From assembly GCA_943372215.1 (NCBI GenBank), contig CALRXU020000004.1, positions 174,501 to 238,500 on the forward strand: a DNA stretch of 64,000 nucleotides, given 5' to 3'. Shown in pieces: positions 50,714 through 58,203 of the stretch. Made by a program: the position numbers and the translations under genes. The notes under the pieces are model-generated. The model made no database searches. It was given only the letters and a program-made list of their open reading frames with translations, and was not told the DNA's origin. Source of the stretch: UBA6183 sp943372215. Lineage in GTDB: Bacteria > Bacteroidota > Bacteroidia > UKL13-3. Within the stretch, counting starts at the first letter, position 1. Every line of letters begins with the position of its first letter.

Positions 50714-51796
50714 CTAAATCAATTCAAAGGCAGCTGTTGCCATTTCCTTCCCATTTATAACTATACACAGTTTATGAGCCCCCAAATGGTGTTTGCGGGT
50801 GGTTAAATCGGCAAACACATGTTTACGCTTAAATGCCATGGTTTGTTTGGATTTAAAAGCGTAAGTACCTATTTGAAATATTTTAGGCGACAGGTTGCCG
50901 TTGGCCTTCATAAAATAGATTTTGTACTCCACCCGAACATCATGACTTGTTTTTTCTTCCAAGGTAACATCGAAACTAAATTGGAACTGATCACCTATTC
51001 GAAGGTTAGATTTGCTAATGGTTAATTCATTAACCGCAGTTTTAATACGGTGATTCAATCCAAATGAAGCAAGAGCCTGCTCATTTCCTTGTTTAAGCAA
51101 TCCACGGCTTCCATGTTTTACAATCCAATCGGTTTCTGTACTAATACCTTTCCATTTGTTAACAAGGTCAATCACTATCTCCGGATGGTCTTTTGAAATA
51201 TCGTTCAAACAATTGGCTACGCTTTTTCGCACATATTCGCTTTCATCTTGTTTCAACAAATCCAGTATTGGCAATAGGGGTGAAGGGTCTTTTTTAAATT
51301 GAGGTAAGGCCATTGCCCAAGGCAGTCTTGGTCTGATGCCCTCACTGGCAAGCCTTCTTACATGGTGGTTTTTATGTTTGGCCCAAAGCAAGTGCTGTTT
51401 AAGCAATTGTGTTGGGTACTTTACTATAAAAGGACGTACAGCAAACTCACTGCTGCTGTGTTGCGTAAATAAGGTTAATGCATCAATCGAATTTTTTAAA
51501 TCCTCCTGGCCATAAACCTCCACAAAATCAGGAAAAAACATGGCTGTAAAACCAGTAAATGCTGGAGCTGTTTTTTTAAGTACCGCTATTTGTTCAGTAT
51601 AAGACAAAGGCAGATGGTTGTTGATGCAAACCGTAATATGCCTCATGCGTTGTTTCAGTTCCATGTTTTCCCAATCCGCATTAAACACATCTTTAACAAA
51701 CGCATTGCTTTTGAATTTAGGATAATGCTTGGTTAACTCAGCACTTAAATTGGTGACGAAAGGTTGGTTATATAAATTTTTGAGAGGTTCTGCCAT
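50714..51796 (-). CDS. DNA alkylation repair protein (AlkD-like HEAT fold)
   Basis: A 360-residue alpha-helical protein with AlkD-like HEAT repeats, a family of DNA glycosylases that excise alkylated bases. Segments such as IRPRLPWAMALPQFKKDPSPLLPIL, DESEYVRKSVANCLNDISKDHPEIV and DWIVKHGSRGLLKQG match the family. The last ~90 residues are beta-rich (FQFSFDVTLEEKTSHDVRVEY), a common tail in this subgroup. ATG 51796 is preferred; an earlier in-frame ATG at 51820 sits next to the terminator of the previous gene. Confidence 0.86.
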   Translation of the reverse strand: MAEPLKNLYNQPFVTNLSAELTKHYPKFKSNAFVKDVFNADWENMELKQRMRHITVCINNHLPLSYTEQIAVLKKTAPAFTGFTAMFFPDFVEVYGQEDLKNSIDALTLFTQHSSSEFAVRPFIVKYPTQLLKQHLLWAKHKNHHVRRLASEGIRPRLPWAMALPQFKKDPSPLLPILDLLKQDESEYVRKSVANCLNDISKDHPEIVIDLVNKWKGISTETDWIVKHGSRGLLKQGNEQALASFGLNHRIKTAVNELTISKSNLRIGDQFQFSFDVTLEEKTSHDVRVEYKIYFMKANGNLSPKIFQIGTYAFKSKQTMAFKRKHVFADLTTRKHHLGAHKLCIVINGKEMATAAFELI

Positions 51797-51825
51797 TGTG
51801 TTCAATCGATAAAAGTGCAAAAAAA

Positions 51826-51849
51826 AGGCTATCCCGTTAGGAATAGCCT
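51826..51849 (-). terminator. Terminator of the 51869 gene
   Basis: AGGCTAT...ATAGCCT imperfect stem on the minus strand followed by TTTTTTTT. It also lies within the short upstream region of the AlkD-like gene. Confidence 0.8.
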
Positions 51850-51868
51850 CTCAAGAAGTTATTGGTGC

Positions 51869-52705
51869 TTATTTAGATTTGCTCACGTTTACAAATTCAT
51901 AATTTGTACCGTTTTTCTTCCAGATTACAGCATAAACACTCACGTTAGCCATAGCCCATGATGGGTCAACAACCATTTCGCCTGTTAAATCTTTAAAATC
52001 ACCAGCTTTAATTGTTCCAGTAAGTGCTGGAGCACCCCAAGTTCCATTAGCTGAGCCTCTTAATACATAGTGGTGAGGAATTGGATTAGCACCTTGTGGG
52101 TGTCCGCTTTGTTTCCACATTGCATCATTTTCAATCACATAAAAAGCCACATTATAATCACCAGTGCTTTCTTTGAAGAATTTGATTGACGCTTTGATAT
52201 TCATTTTACCATCAGCTACGGTGTATGTAACGCCAGTATTGGCAACAACCGGAGCAGATTTTTGAGCAGTCATGGCATCTTTGCACATTGTTTTTTCTGC
52301 AGTGGTATTTACCCCACTTGAGCGAGATGCTTTAGCTGAACCATTTACGTAGAATATTGGATAACCATATCCACCTGCGGCCCATTTGGTGTCCATGTCA
52401 CTGGCTGTTGTGGTAATAAAACCTTCAGCTACAAAGTTTTGTGAAAAAGTACCCATGTATAAAGCCTTACCATCTGTTTCTCCGAAAGTAATCATTTCAT
52501 CAGAAAAGGTCCATCCCCAACTTCCGCATGGTCCGCAACGCGTACCAGAAAATTTTTGAATCAATGAGGTGTTTTCTTCAGTTACTGCAACAGCAGGTGC
52601 TGCAACTACTGGAGCTGGTTTAGCTTCATCTTTCGTGTCATCGTCTTTACAAGCACCAGCAAATAAAGCCAAGCCAAATGCTAAAGAATAAATTATTTTT
52701 TTCAT
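51869..52705 (-). CDS. Omp28-like lipoprotein with thioredoxin CxxC
   Basis: A 278-residue lipoprotein: signal and lipobox (LALFAGAC-KDDD), a Pro/Ala linker, then an Omp28/thioredoxin-like domain with KFSGTRCGPCGSWGW (CxxC at residues 57-60), and a beta-rich C-terminal half (YAVIWKKNGTNYEFVNVSKSK). It lacks a T9SS sorting domain, unlike its larger relative at 33561. I start it at ATG 52705, which gives the lipobox; an upstream start at 52798 would bury it. It is divergent from the small T9SS protein at 52822. Confidence 0.85.
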   Translation of the reverse strand: MKKIIYSLAFGLALFAGACKDDDTKDEAKPAPVVAAPAVAVTEENTSLIQKFSGTRCGPCGSWGWTFSDEMITFGETDGKALYMGTFSQNFVAEGFITTTASDMDTKWAAGGYGYPIFYVNGSAKASRSSGVNTTAEKTMCKDAMTAQKSAPVVANTGVTYTVADGKMNIKASIKFFKESTGDYNVAFYVIENDAMWKQSGHPQGANPIPHHYVLRGSANGTWGAPALTGTIKAGDFKDLTGEMVVDPSWAMANVSVYAVIWKKNGTNYEFVNVSKSK

Positions 52706-52821
52706 GTGTTTTAAGTTTTTGTTAATCAAATGTGGTGTTTTTAACTGAAAAAAAAAACTTTTAATAAAAAATTTACAATTTATTCTGCACCTTTGCACAT
52801 TAATTATAACTAACCAAACGC

Positions 52822-53517
52822 ATGAAAAAAATATTCCTCCTTACTTTTATTATACTATCTGGTACACTGGCTTTTGCACAATTAATTAGTGTAAATGCTC
52901 GCATCAAATCTGTAGAGGGAAGGATAGACAGCGTTGATTCTAAAACGGCTCAAGTTGTTATTAGAAACAATTCTACCAATCCTCAGGATACCTTAATCCG
53001 TTGGACCATCATTAAAATGGACAAGCCAACAGGATGGCAAATTGATTTTTGTGACCCTGACCTTTGCATTCCGAATCAAAGTCAAGGGAGTACAGGTACT
53101 TTCATTTTAAGGCCAGGTGTTTCTGCACCATTAAAAGCTGATTTTTATGCTAAAAGCAACTTCGGAGGAACAGCTTCTTTAGACGTATTACTAACCTTTG
53201 TAAATGGAACTACCAATAAAGATACCTTTACCTTAAGTGCAAAGGGGTGGAACACAGGGTTAAGTAAATTACAACAAGGTCCAGTAAAACTAGACATCTA
53301 CCCCAATCCTGCTTCTAACGTGCTTAATGTAACTTACAACGCAAGCAATGTTAAAAGTATTAAGATATTTAACATGCTGGGAAGTGTGGTTTATGCAAGT
53401 TCATTTTCAGGTGGACAAAAACAAATTGACATCAAACAATTTAATGCTGGAAAGTATTTTATACAGTTGGTAACTGATGAGAATGTGATATCAAAAACAT
53501 TTATCAAATCAGAATAA
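52822..53517 (+). CDS. Small secreted T9SS protein (paralogue of 35643)
   Basis: A 231-residue exported protein: signal peptide (MKKIFLLTFIILSGTLAFAQ), a beta-rich domain with WQIDFCDPDLC, then a T9SS sorting domain (LDIYPNPASNVLNVTY, GKYFIQLVTDEN). It matches the protein at 35643 over its whole length. A near-consensus CACCTTTG box (about 52788-52795) lies about 27 bases before the start. It is divergent from the Omp28-like lipoprotein gene, repeating the arrangement at 33561/35643. The function is unknown. Confidence 0.85.
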   Translation: MKKIFLLTFIILSGTLAFAQLISVNARIKSVEGRIDSVDSKTAQVVIRNNSTNPQDTLIRWTIIKMDKPTGWQIDFCDPDLCIPNQSQGSTGTFILRPGVSAPLKADFYAKSNFGGTASLDVLLTFVNGTTNKDTFTLSAKGWNTGLSKLQQGPVKLDIYPNPASNVLNVTYNASNVKSIKIFNMLGSVVYASSFSGGQKQIDIKQFNAGKYFIQLVTDENVISKTFIKSE

Positions 53518-53539
53518 GACCAACAAAACCTATTTATTA

Positions 53540-53572
53540 AAAAGCAGAAGGCGTTAAATACCTTCTGCTTTT
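53540..53572. terminator. Bidirectional terminator with a stop codon in the loop
   Basis: A 12-bp stem AAAAGCAGAAGG/CCTTCTGCTTTT around a 9-base loop, with T-runs on both sides. The loop contains the stop codon of the minus-strand gene at 53554 (TTA 53554-53556), so part of the stem is coding sequence. It ends both converging genes. Confidence 0.85.
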
Positions 53573-53955
53573 CTTTTTTTAGCAATAACCTCATACCCAA
53601 ATGTTAGCTTTTGGGCCAAAGGAGAGTTTGGAGCAATAATGCGCCAAAATGGGGTAACATCTTTTTTGCCACTCTGCAAATCTTCAAATGCTTTTTCGGC
53701 TGCAATACGCAAGAAAATACCACTTGTAACAGGGCAAGTATATTCTGCATGAAACTCTGCAGCTAAATCTTTTCTCATGGTCTTGATATCAGTAGCTTTT
53801 CCTTCTGGAATTTGTTGCACATAATTAGCAATAATTTGAGGGGTTGCAATTAGCATACTTGCTCCAGCCGGAATGTCGGCAAATTTTTTGTCTACCCGCT
53901 TTATTTCAAAGGGTTTGTTTGAGTGGTACTTTTCTGACCAACTTTTTTTAGCCAT
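53554..53955 (-). CDS. MGMT-family (alkyltransferase-like) protein
   Basis: A 133-residue protein related to the DNA-binding half of O6-methylguanine-DNA methyltransferase, a group annotated as MGMT family. Motifs are AKKSWSEKYHSNKPFEIKRVDKKFADIPAGASML, the TCPVTSGIFLRIAAEKAFEDL helix and VTPFWRIIAP. The classical PCHR active site is absent. Such proteins may act in alkyl-lesion recognition, but this is not shown. ATG 53955 is used. It is the last gene of a minus-strand group with SRPBCC, GyrI-like and WYL regulator genes, and its stop lies in a terminator loop. Confidence 0.8.
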   Translation of the reverse strand: MAKKSWSEKYHSNKPFEIKRVDKKFADIPAGASMLIATPQIIANYVQQIPEGKATDIKTMRKDLAAEFHAEYTCPVTSGIFLRIAAEKAFEDLQSGKKDVTPFWRIIAPNSPLAQKLTFGYEVIAKKRKAEGI

Positions 53956-53967
53956 ATTCAAAAATAA

Positions 53968-54393
53968 TTATTCAATCAGTTTTTTCATTGCTGTCATCAC
54001 ATTCTTCCAGTTTTGCTCTGAATGTTCTTTTTGTGCTTGATCTGAAATGCCATCCTGGGTAATTTGTAACAATGTGATGTCTTTTTCTTCCGTTAGCTGA
54101 TAAGTTATTGTGGCATAGTTTTCCGGAATATCAGGTAGGTTGTTCCATGAGCTAAGGTAACTATATTGAAATAAGCCTGGGGAGGCAATTTGCAGGATAA
54201 TGCCCTTATCTAAATAGGCTTTGCCCTCCCAGTTGCCACTGAATGTAATGGAAGAGCCAACGGTCCATTCAGAGGCAACCTCAGTGCCATAGAGATACTG
54301 TTTAATCACAGCTGGATTGGTTAAAGCTTCCCATACTTTTTGTTGGGGTGCATCAATCAGTAAACTGACTTTAGCAGTAAATGTATTGTCCAT
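53968..54393 (-). CDS. SRPBCC (AHSA1-type) domain protein
   Basis: A 141-residue soluble protein with a single SRPBCC/START-like fold of the AHSA1 group: TAKVSLLIDAPQQKVWEALTNPAVIKQYLYG at the N-terminus, a middle strand GSSITFSGNWEGKAYLDKGIIL, and a C-terminal helix QNWKNVMTAMKKLIE. The family binds hydrophobic small molecules or chaperone partners; the ligand is unknown. It is 12 bp upstream of the MGMT-family gene, probably the same transcript. Confidence 0.85.
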   Translation of the reverse strand: MDNTFTAKVSLLIDAPQQKVWEALTNPAVIKQYLYGTEVASEWTVGSSITFSGNWEGKAYLDKGIILQIASPGLFQYSYLSSWNNLPDIPENYATITYQLTEEKDITLLQITQDGISDQAQKEHSEQNWKNVMTAMKKLIE

Positions 54394-54513
54394 AGTTAGT
54401 GTTTGATAGGTAAGAAATTATTGTTGTGATTGATGTGATGAGTAGTAAGCCATTTTAAGGTGTTGCTTAAAATGATGAGCGAGATGTTGATGAATAATGG
54501 CATGCGGTGAAGT

Positions 54514-54972
54514 TTACAAGATGCCAATTTGTACAAGGGTAATATTTGCTGCTGCTTGCTCAAAGTTTGCGTTTAAGTATAGTTCTCTGTTTTCTCCAGA
54601 AGGAGTCAGCTGGTTTTCTGTGATGTAGTGCATGAGCTTTCCGTAAGTTTCCGGCAACTGCATCCAGCCTCCATAATGCATGGCACTTACACATTTAAAA
54701 GCTGAAGAGGTTTTAAATGCAAACGCACCCTCGTATCGCTCAGGAATGAGGTTAACAGGCACAGCTACTTCTAGGGTAAAGGGTGTGCTTTCATCACCCA
54801 TAAAGCCAAAATAGGTCCAACAAACTGGGCCGGTAATCAGTAAGTTGTTCATTACCGCTTCCTTTTGCAATTGAGCTGCAATGCCCCGTTCCAAAATGCT
54901 AGATAGTTTTGCGATAGTGATTTCTTCTTTGTAGTAAAGAAAATGAATCGGTTGAATGTGATTAATCGTCAT
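54514..54972 (-). CDS. GyrI-like small-molecule-binding protein
   Basis: A 152-residue soluble protein resembling GyrI-like/SOUL effector-binding domains: YYKEEITIAKLSSILERGIAAQLQKEA, VCWTYFGF and VAVPVNLIPERYEGAFAFKTSSAF, then the HYGGWMQLPETYGKLMHYITEN motif. Proteins of this fold bind drugs or act as regulator-linked sensors; the ligand here is unknown. It lies between the WYL regulator and the SRPBCC gene on the same strand, with a 120 bp gap to the latter that shows no clear features. Confidence 0.75.
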   Translation of the reverse strand: MTINHIQPIHFLYYKEEITIAKLSSILERGIAAQLQKEAVMNNLLITGPVCWTYFGFMGDESTPFTLEVAVPVNLIPERYEGAFAFKTSSAFKCVSAMHYGGWMQLPETYGKLMHYITENQLTPSGENRELYLNANFEQAAANITLVQIGIL

Positions 54973-55043
54973 ATGTTATTTTTTGTACAAATAACCATGA
55001 CCTAAGTGACAACAGTATGTCAGTAATGATTTACTAGTAAAAA

Positions 55044-55997
55044 CTATTGATAATGTTCAAATAGTGTTTTGCCCAAATGTTGCATTTCTTTTTTTAAATT
55101 TAGGGGTTCAACCACTGTTACGAAAGTCCCCCAATGCAGAAGCCATATGGCAAATTCTTTTGGGTTAGGATGTAAAAATACCATTTCGGTGTAGTTTCCC
55201 AAATCCTTTTCTGATTGTAAGCCCAAATAAATTTTCAAGTCTTGTACATGTTGTATCAATCCCTTTTTTACATGTAATACAATCTTGGTTAGCCCCTCTG
55301 GGCGTAAAAACTTTTCGGTCATTTCTTGCAAAGTGGGTAGTTTCTTTTTATCATAATGCATGTCGAGTACAACCAGCCGCTTAATGCGATCTGGTCTGAA
55401 ATCACGAATGTCTTTTCGTAATCTGCACCAGGCAAATAGATGCCAGCTTCCATTTATAAAACTTAATCCAATGGGTTCAATAGTTCTTTTATTGGTTTCG
55501 CCTGTATAATGAGAGAAGTATTCGATTTCAAGCACGCGCTGGCTAACCAAAGCTTGTTGAATATTGCTGATATATTTATTGGGAAAAATACTGGTATCCG
55601 TTTGCGGCCTCATGCTGTAAACTTGGATACTGTCCTCCAAAGTTTCCAAATAATCTTTGTCATTGGTCTTTAACACTGCCCGCACTTTATCCATTGCAGC
55701 GTTGTATTCTTGGTATAATGATAAATCACCGAATTTGTGTAAAAGTTTTTCCCCAGTGAGCATTGCTCCTGCTTCATCCTTTGTAAATAAAACAGGCGGA
55801 AGCTGATATCCATCTAACAGGTAATATCCAAGTCCGGCTTCGGCTCCAATAGGCACCCCAGCCTCCTCTAACACCCTTACATCCCGATAGATAGTCCGTA
55901 CACTGGTTTCAAATTTATGAGCCAGTTGCTGGGCCGTAATTTTTTTACGCGATTGTAATTGAAGAAGAATGGCTGTAATACGTTCTAGTCTATTCAT
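55044..55997 (-). CDS. WYL-domain transcriptional regulator (YafY-like)
   Basis: A 317-residue regulator: N-terminal HTH (LERITAILLQLQSRKKITAQQLAHKFETSVRTIYRDVRVLEEAG), a middle helical part, and a C-terminal WYL-type domain (INGSWHLFAWCRLRKDIRDFRPDRIKRLVVLD) followed by a WCX-like tail. Such proteins respond to DNA or small-molecule cues and commonly control a neighbouring operon. I start at ATG 55997 (MNRLERI). The likely targets are the three downstream genes, though this is inference. Confidence 0.9.
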   Translation of the reverse strand: MNRLERITAILLQLQSRKKITAQQLAHKFETSVRTIYRDVRVLEEAGVPIGAEAGLGYYLLDGYQLPPVLFTKDEAGAMLTGEKLLHKFGDLSLYQEYNAAMDKVRAVLKTNDKDYLETLEDSIQVYSMRPQTDTSIFPNKYISNIQQALVSQRVLEIEYFSHYTGETNKRTIEPIGLSFINGSWHLFAWCRLRKDIRDFRPDRIKRLVVLDMHYDKKKLPTLQEMTEKFLRPEGLTKIVLHVKKGLIQHVQDLKIYLGLQSEKDLGNYTEMVFLHPNPKEFAIWLLHWGTFVTVVEPLNLKKEMQHLGKTLFEHYQ

Positions 55998-56047
55998 AAA
56001 AAGTTTCAAACACTTGCATAACACAATGTGAATAAGGCTCGAATTTA

Positions 56048-56078
56048 TTTGAAAAATTAGTATTTTACATTAGGTTTG
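56048..56078 (+). promoter_or_regulatory. Bacteroidota promoter TTTG-N19-TAGGTTTG
   Basis: Both boxes match consensus exactly: TTTG (56048-56051), 19 bases, then TAGGTTTG (56071-56078), 35 bases before the start of the bifunctional nuclease gene. This is the clearest promoter in the window. Confidence 0.78.
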
Positions 56079-56113
56079 AACACGAAGTTATAACGAAGTC
56101 AGCGATTTTATTC

Positions 56114-56704
56114 ATGAGTAAGGTTAGATTAAACATTGTAGGATTAAGTTCAGGACAAAGCAACGGATCATACACATTGATATTAGGTGAAGAAAACGGC
56201 AGGCGCAAATTGCCCATTATTATTGGCAGTTTCGAAGCCCAAGCTATAGCCATTGAAATAGAGAAGATAGTACCATTTAGGCCCATGACCCACGATTTAT
56301 TTGTGAATTTTGCAAAAACTTTTGGGGTGCATATTGAAGAAGTAGAAATTTATAATTTGGTGGATGGGGTTTTTCATGCTAAATTGATTTGCGAAATAGA
56401 TGGTGAAACAAGGGAGATTGATGCCAGAACAAGTGACTCAATTGCACTTGCAGTGAGGTTTAAATGCCCCATTTATACTTATGAGCACATCATGTCAGAA
56501 GCTGGGATGATTTTTACGGAAGACATGACGGAAGATGATATGTTGGAAGAAACACCTGGAGCGCCTCGAAAATCAGGAAGAACAAGTGAGATGGATAAAA
56601 TGAGTGAGGATGAACTGGAAGAAAAGTTAAGTGAGGCGTTAAACGATGAAGATTACCAACGTGCAGCAATGCTTAGGGATGAATTAAATAAACGAAAGAA
56701 ATAA
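56114..56704 (+). CDS. Bifunctional nuclease family protein with UVR tail
   Basis: A 196-residue protein with an N-terminal DUF151 bifunctional nuclease domain (VRLNIVGLSSGQSNGSYTLILGEENGRRKLPIIIGSFEAQAIAIEI, and VDGVFHAKLICE, then ARTSDSIALAVRFKCPIYT). A charged linker leads to a C-terminal UVR-type helix pair (DELEEKLSEALNDEDYQRAAMLRDELNKR), as found in UvrB/UvrC. The family is reported to have DNase/RNase activity and to be linked to stress; the role here is inferred. The next gene starts 8 bases after its stop. Confidence 0.9.
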   Translation: MSKVRLNIVGLSSGQSNGSYTLILGEENGRRKLPIIIGSFEAQAIAIEIEKIVPFRPMTHDLFVNFAKTFGVHIEEVEIYNLVDGVFHAKLICEIDGETREIDARTSDSIALAVRFKCPIYTYEHIMSEAGMIFTEDMTEDDMLEETPGAPRKSGRTSEMDKMSEDELEEKLSEALNDEDYQRAAMLRDELNKRKK

Positions 56705-56712
56705 GTTAACAC

Positions 56713-57993
56713 ATGGAAAGATTTACTGGTCTGTTAGGCGTAATAGTTATTTTAGGAATAGCTTTTTTAGTATCAAACAATAGAAAAGCTATTAATTACA
56801 GATTGGTGTTAAGTGGATTGGGCATTCAATTGGTGATGGCCCTGTTTATATTAAAAACAAGTATAGGACAGCAACTTTTTTACAGCCTGGGTAATTCCAT
56901 TAAAAAATTATTGGAGATGGCAGATAAAGGTGGTGAATTTGTATTCGGTGGATTGGTTCGCCCTGATCTATTAAAACCACTACTAGGTGATGCATACAGC
57001 TATGTCTTTATCTTTAAAATTATGCCGGCCATTATTTTTGTGGCGGTTCTGGTAAACATTGCGTACCACATCGGACTCATGCAAATTATTGTTTCGTTTT
57101 TTGCACGTATCGTACATTTTTTAATGCGCGTAAGTGGGAGTGAGGCATTGAGTAATGTGGCCAGTGCATTTGTTGGGCAGGTTGAAGCACAAATTATGAT
57201 TAAACCATATATACCAACAATGACCATGAGTGAGTTATTGGCAAGTATGAGTGGCAGTATGGCCTGCATTGCTGGTGGTGTTATGGCGGTGTATATATCC
57301 ATGGGAGTACCCGCGCCATACTTATTGGCTGCAAGTATCATGGCTGCTCCGGCAGCTTTAGTCATCTCTAAAATAGTATGGCCAGAAACAGAAGAATCAC
57401 CCACCAAAGGAGCAGTAAAGCTAGAAGTAAAAAAGGTACATGCCAATTTATTGGATGCTATTGCTCATGGAGCCAGTGATGGATTAAAGGTTTCATTAAA
57501 TGTAATGGCTATGCTCATTGGTTTTATCGCGTTAATTGCTTTAATCAATGCCTTATTGGGTAAAGCAGGTCTTTTAATGGCTGCCGGTAATATAGATTTA
57601 TCCGTGGTGGGAATAGATGTTAATAACCTATCTTTAAACAGCATTTTTGGTAGCGTTTTTTCGGTTTTTGCTTGGCTCATGGGTGTGCCTTCAACCGATA
57701 CCTTTACCGTGGGCTCCTTAATGGGTACTAAAATGGTAATTAATGAATTTGTGGCATACTCTCAGCTTACTCCAATGATTGCGGGACAAACCATGTCTCA
57801 CAAGAGTATTGTAATAGCCAGTTTTGCCTTATGTGGTTTTGCTAATTTCAGTTCCATTGCTATCCAAGTAGGAGGAATAGGCGAACTTGCCCCTAGCAGA
57901 AGGTCAGATTTGGCTAAACTTGGTTTTAGGGCTTTGCTTTGTGGAACGTTAGCTTCTTATCTTTCAGCGACCATTGCTGGTATTATGGTGTAA
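56713..57993 (+). CDS. NupC-type concentrative nucleoside transporter
   Basis: A 426-residue inner-membrane symporter of the CNT family that imports nucleosides with Na+ or H+. It has about 10 hydrophobic segments. Family motifs visible include FVFGGLVRPDLL, GQVEAQIMIKPYIPTMTMSELLASMSGSMACIAGGVMAVYISMG, and the C-terminal VVAYSQL..FALCGFANFSSIAIQVGGIGELAPSRR. The nucleoside specificity is not deducible. It probably shares a transcript with the bifunctional nuclease gene. Confidence 0.94.
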   Translation: MERFTGLLGVIVILGIAFLVSNNRKAINYRLVLSGLGIQLVMALFILKTSIGQQLFYSLGNSIKKLLEMADKGGEFVFGGLVRPDLLKPLLGDAYSYVFIFKIMPAIIFVAVLVNIAYHIGLMQIIVSFFARIVHFLMRVSGSEALSNVASAFVGQVEAQIMIKPYIPTMTMSELLASMSGSMACIAGGVMAVYISMGVPAPYLLAASIMAAPAALVISKIVWPETEESPTKGAVKLEVKKVHANLLDAIAHGASDGLKVSLNVMAMLIGFIALIALINALLGKAGLLMAAGNIDLSVVGIDVNNLSLNSIFGSVFSVFAWLMGVPSTDTFTVGSLMGTKMVINEFVAYSQLTPMIAGQTMSHKSIVIASFALCGFANFSSIAIQVGGIGELAPSRRSDLAKLGFRALLCGTLASYLSATIAGIMV

Positions 57994-58002
57994 AATATTA
58001 TT

Positions 58003-58203
58003 CTAAAACTTCCCATTTAAACTATCCCTTTTGTGTTGTTGGATGCGCTTTAATGAGTCAAGCTGATGGCTTGATCCAGGCTTTGGCATCTCCTGTAAAG
58101 TTTCGCTGTTCGCATTTTTATTGGATGATTGACAACCAACAAATGACAACAGCATGCTGCTAGTGAGCAACAATAATCCGCTTCGAAACGATGGTTTGAT
58201 CAT
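58003..58203 (-). CDS. Small lipoprotein overlapping the end of the T9SS gene
   Basis: A 66-residue protein with a clear lipoprotein signal: MIKPSFRSGLLLLTSSMLLSFVGC-QSSN. The mature part is about 45 residues, polar and charged (SLKRIQQHKRDSLNGKF). Its first 44 bases overlap the 3' end of the T9SS gene in another frame, and its own ATG lies inside it. A signal with a proper lipobox in a shadow frame would be unlikely by chance. It ends 9 bases from the nucleoside transporter stop on the other strand. The function is unknown. Confidence 0.62.
   Translation of the reverse strand: MIKPSFRSGLLLLTSSMLLSFVGCQSSNKNANSETLQEMPKPGSSHQLDSLKRIQQHKRDSLNGKF

Noticed and set aside
38456..51281. TAGGGGT heptamers at 38456-38462 and 51275-51281
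   Set aside because: Both lie inside genes (pdhB and the AlkD-like gene) and lack a CATCTW-type half at 15-16 bases, so they were not counted as ECF sites.
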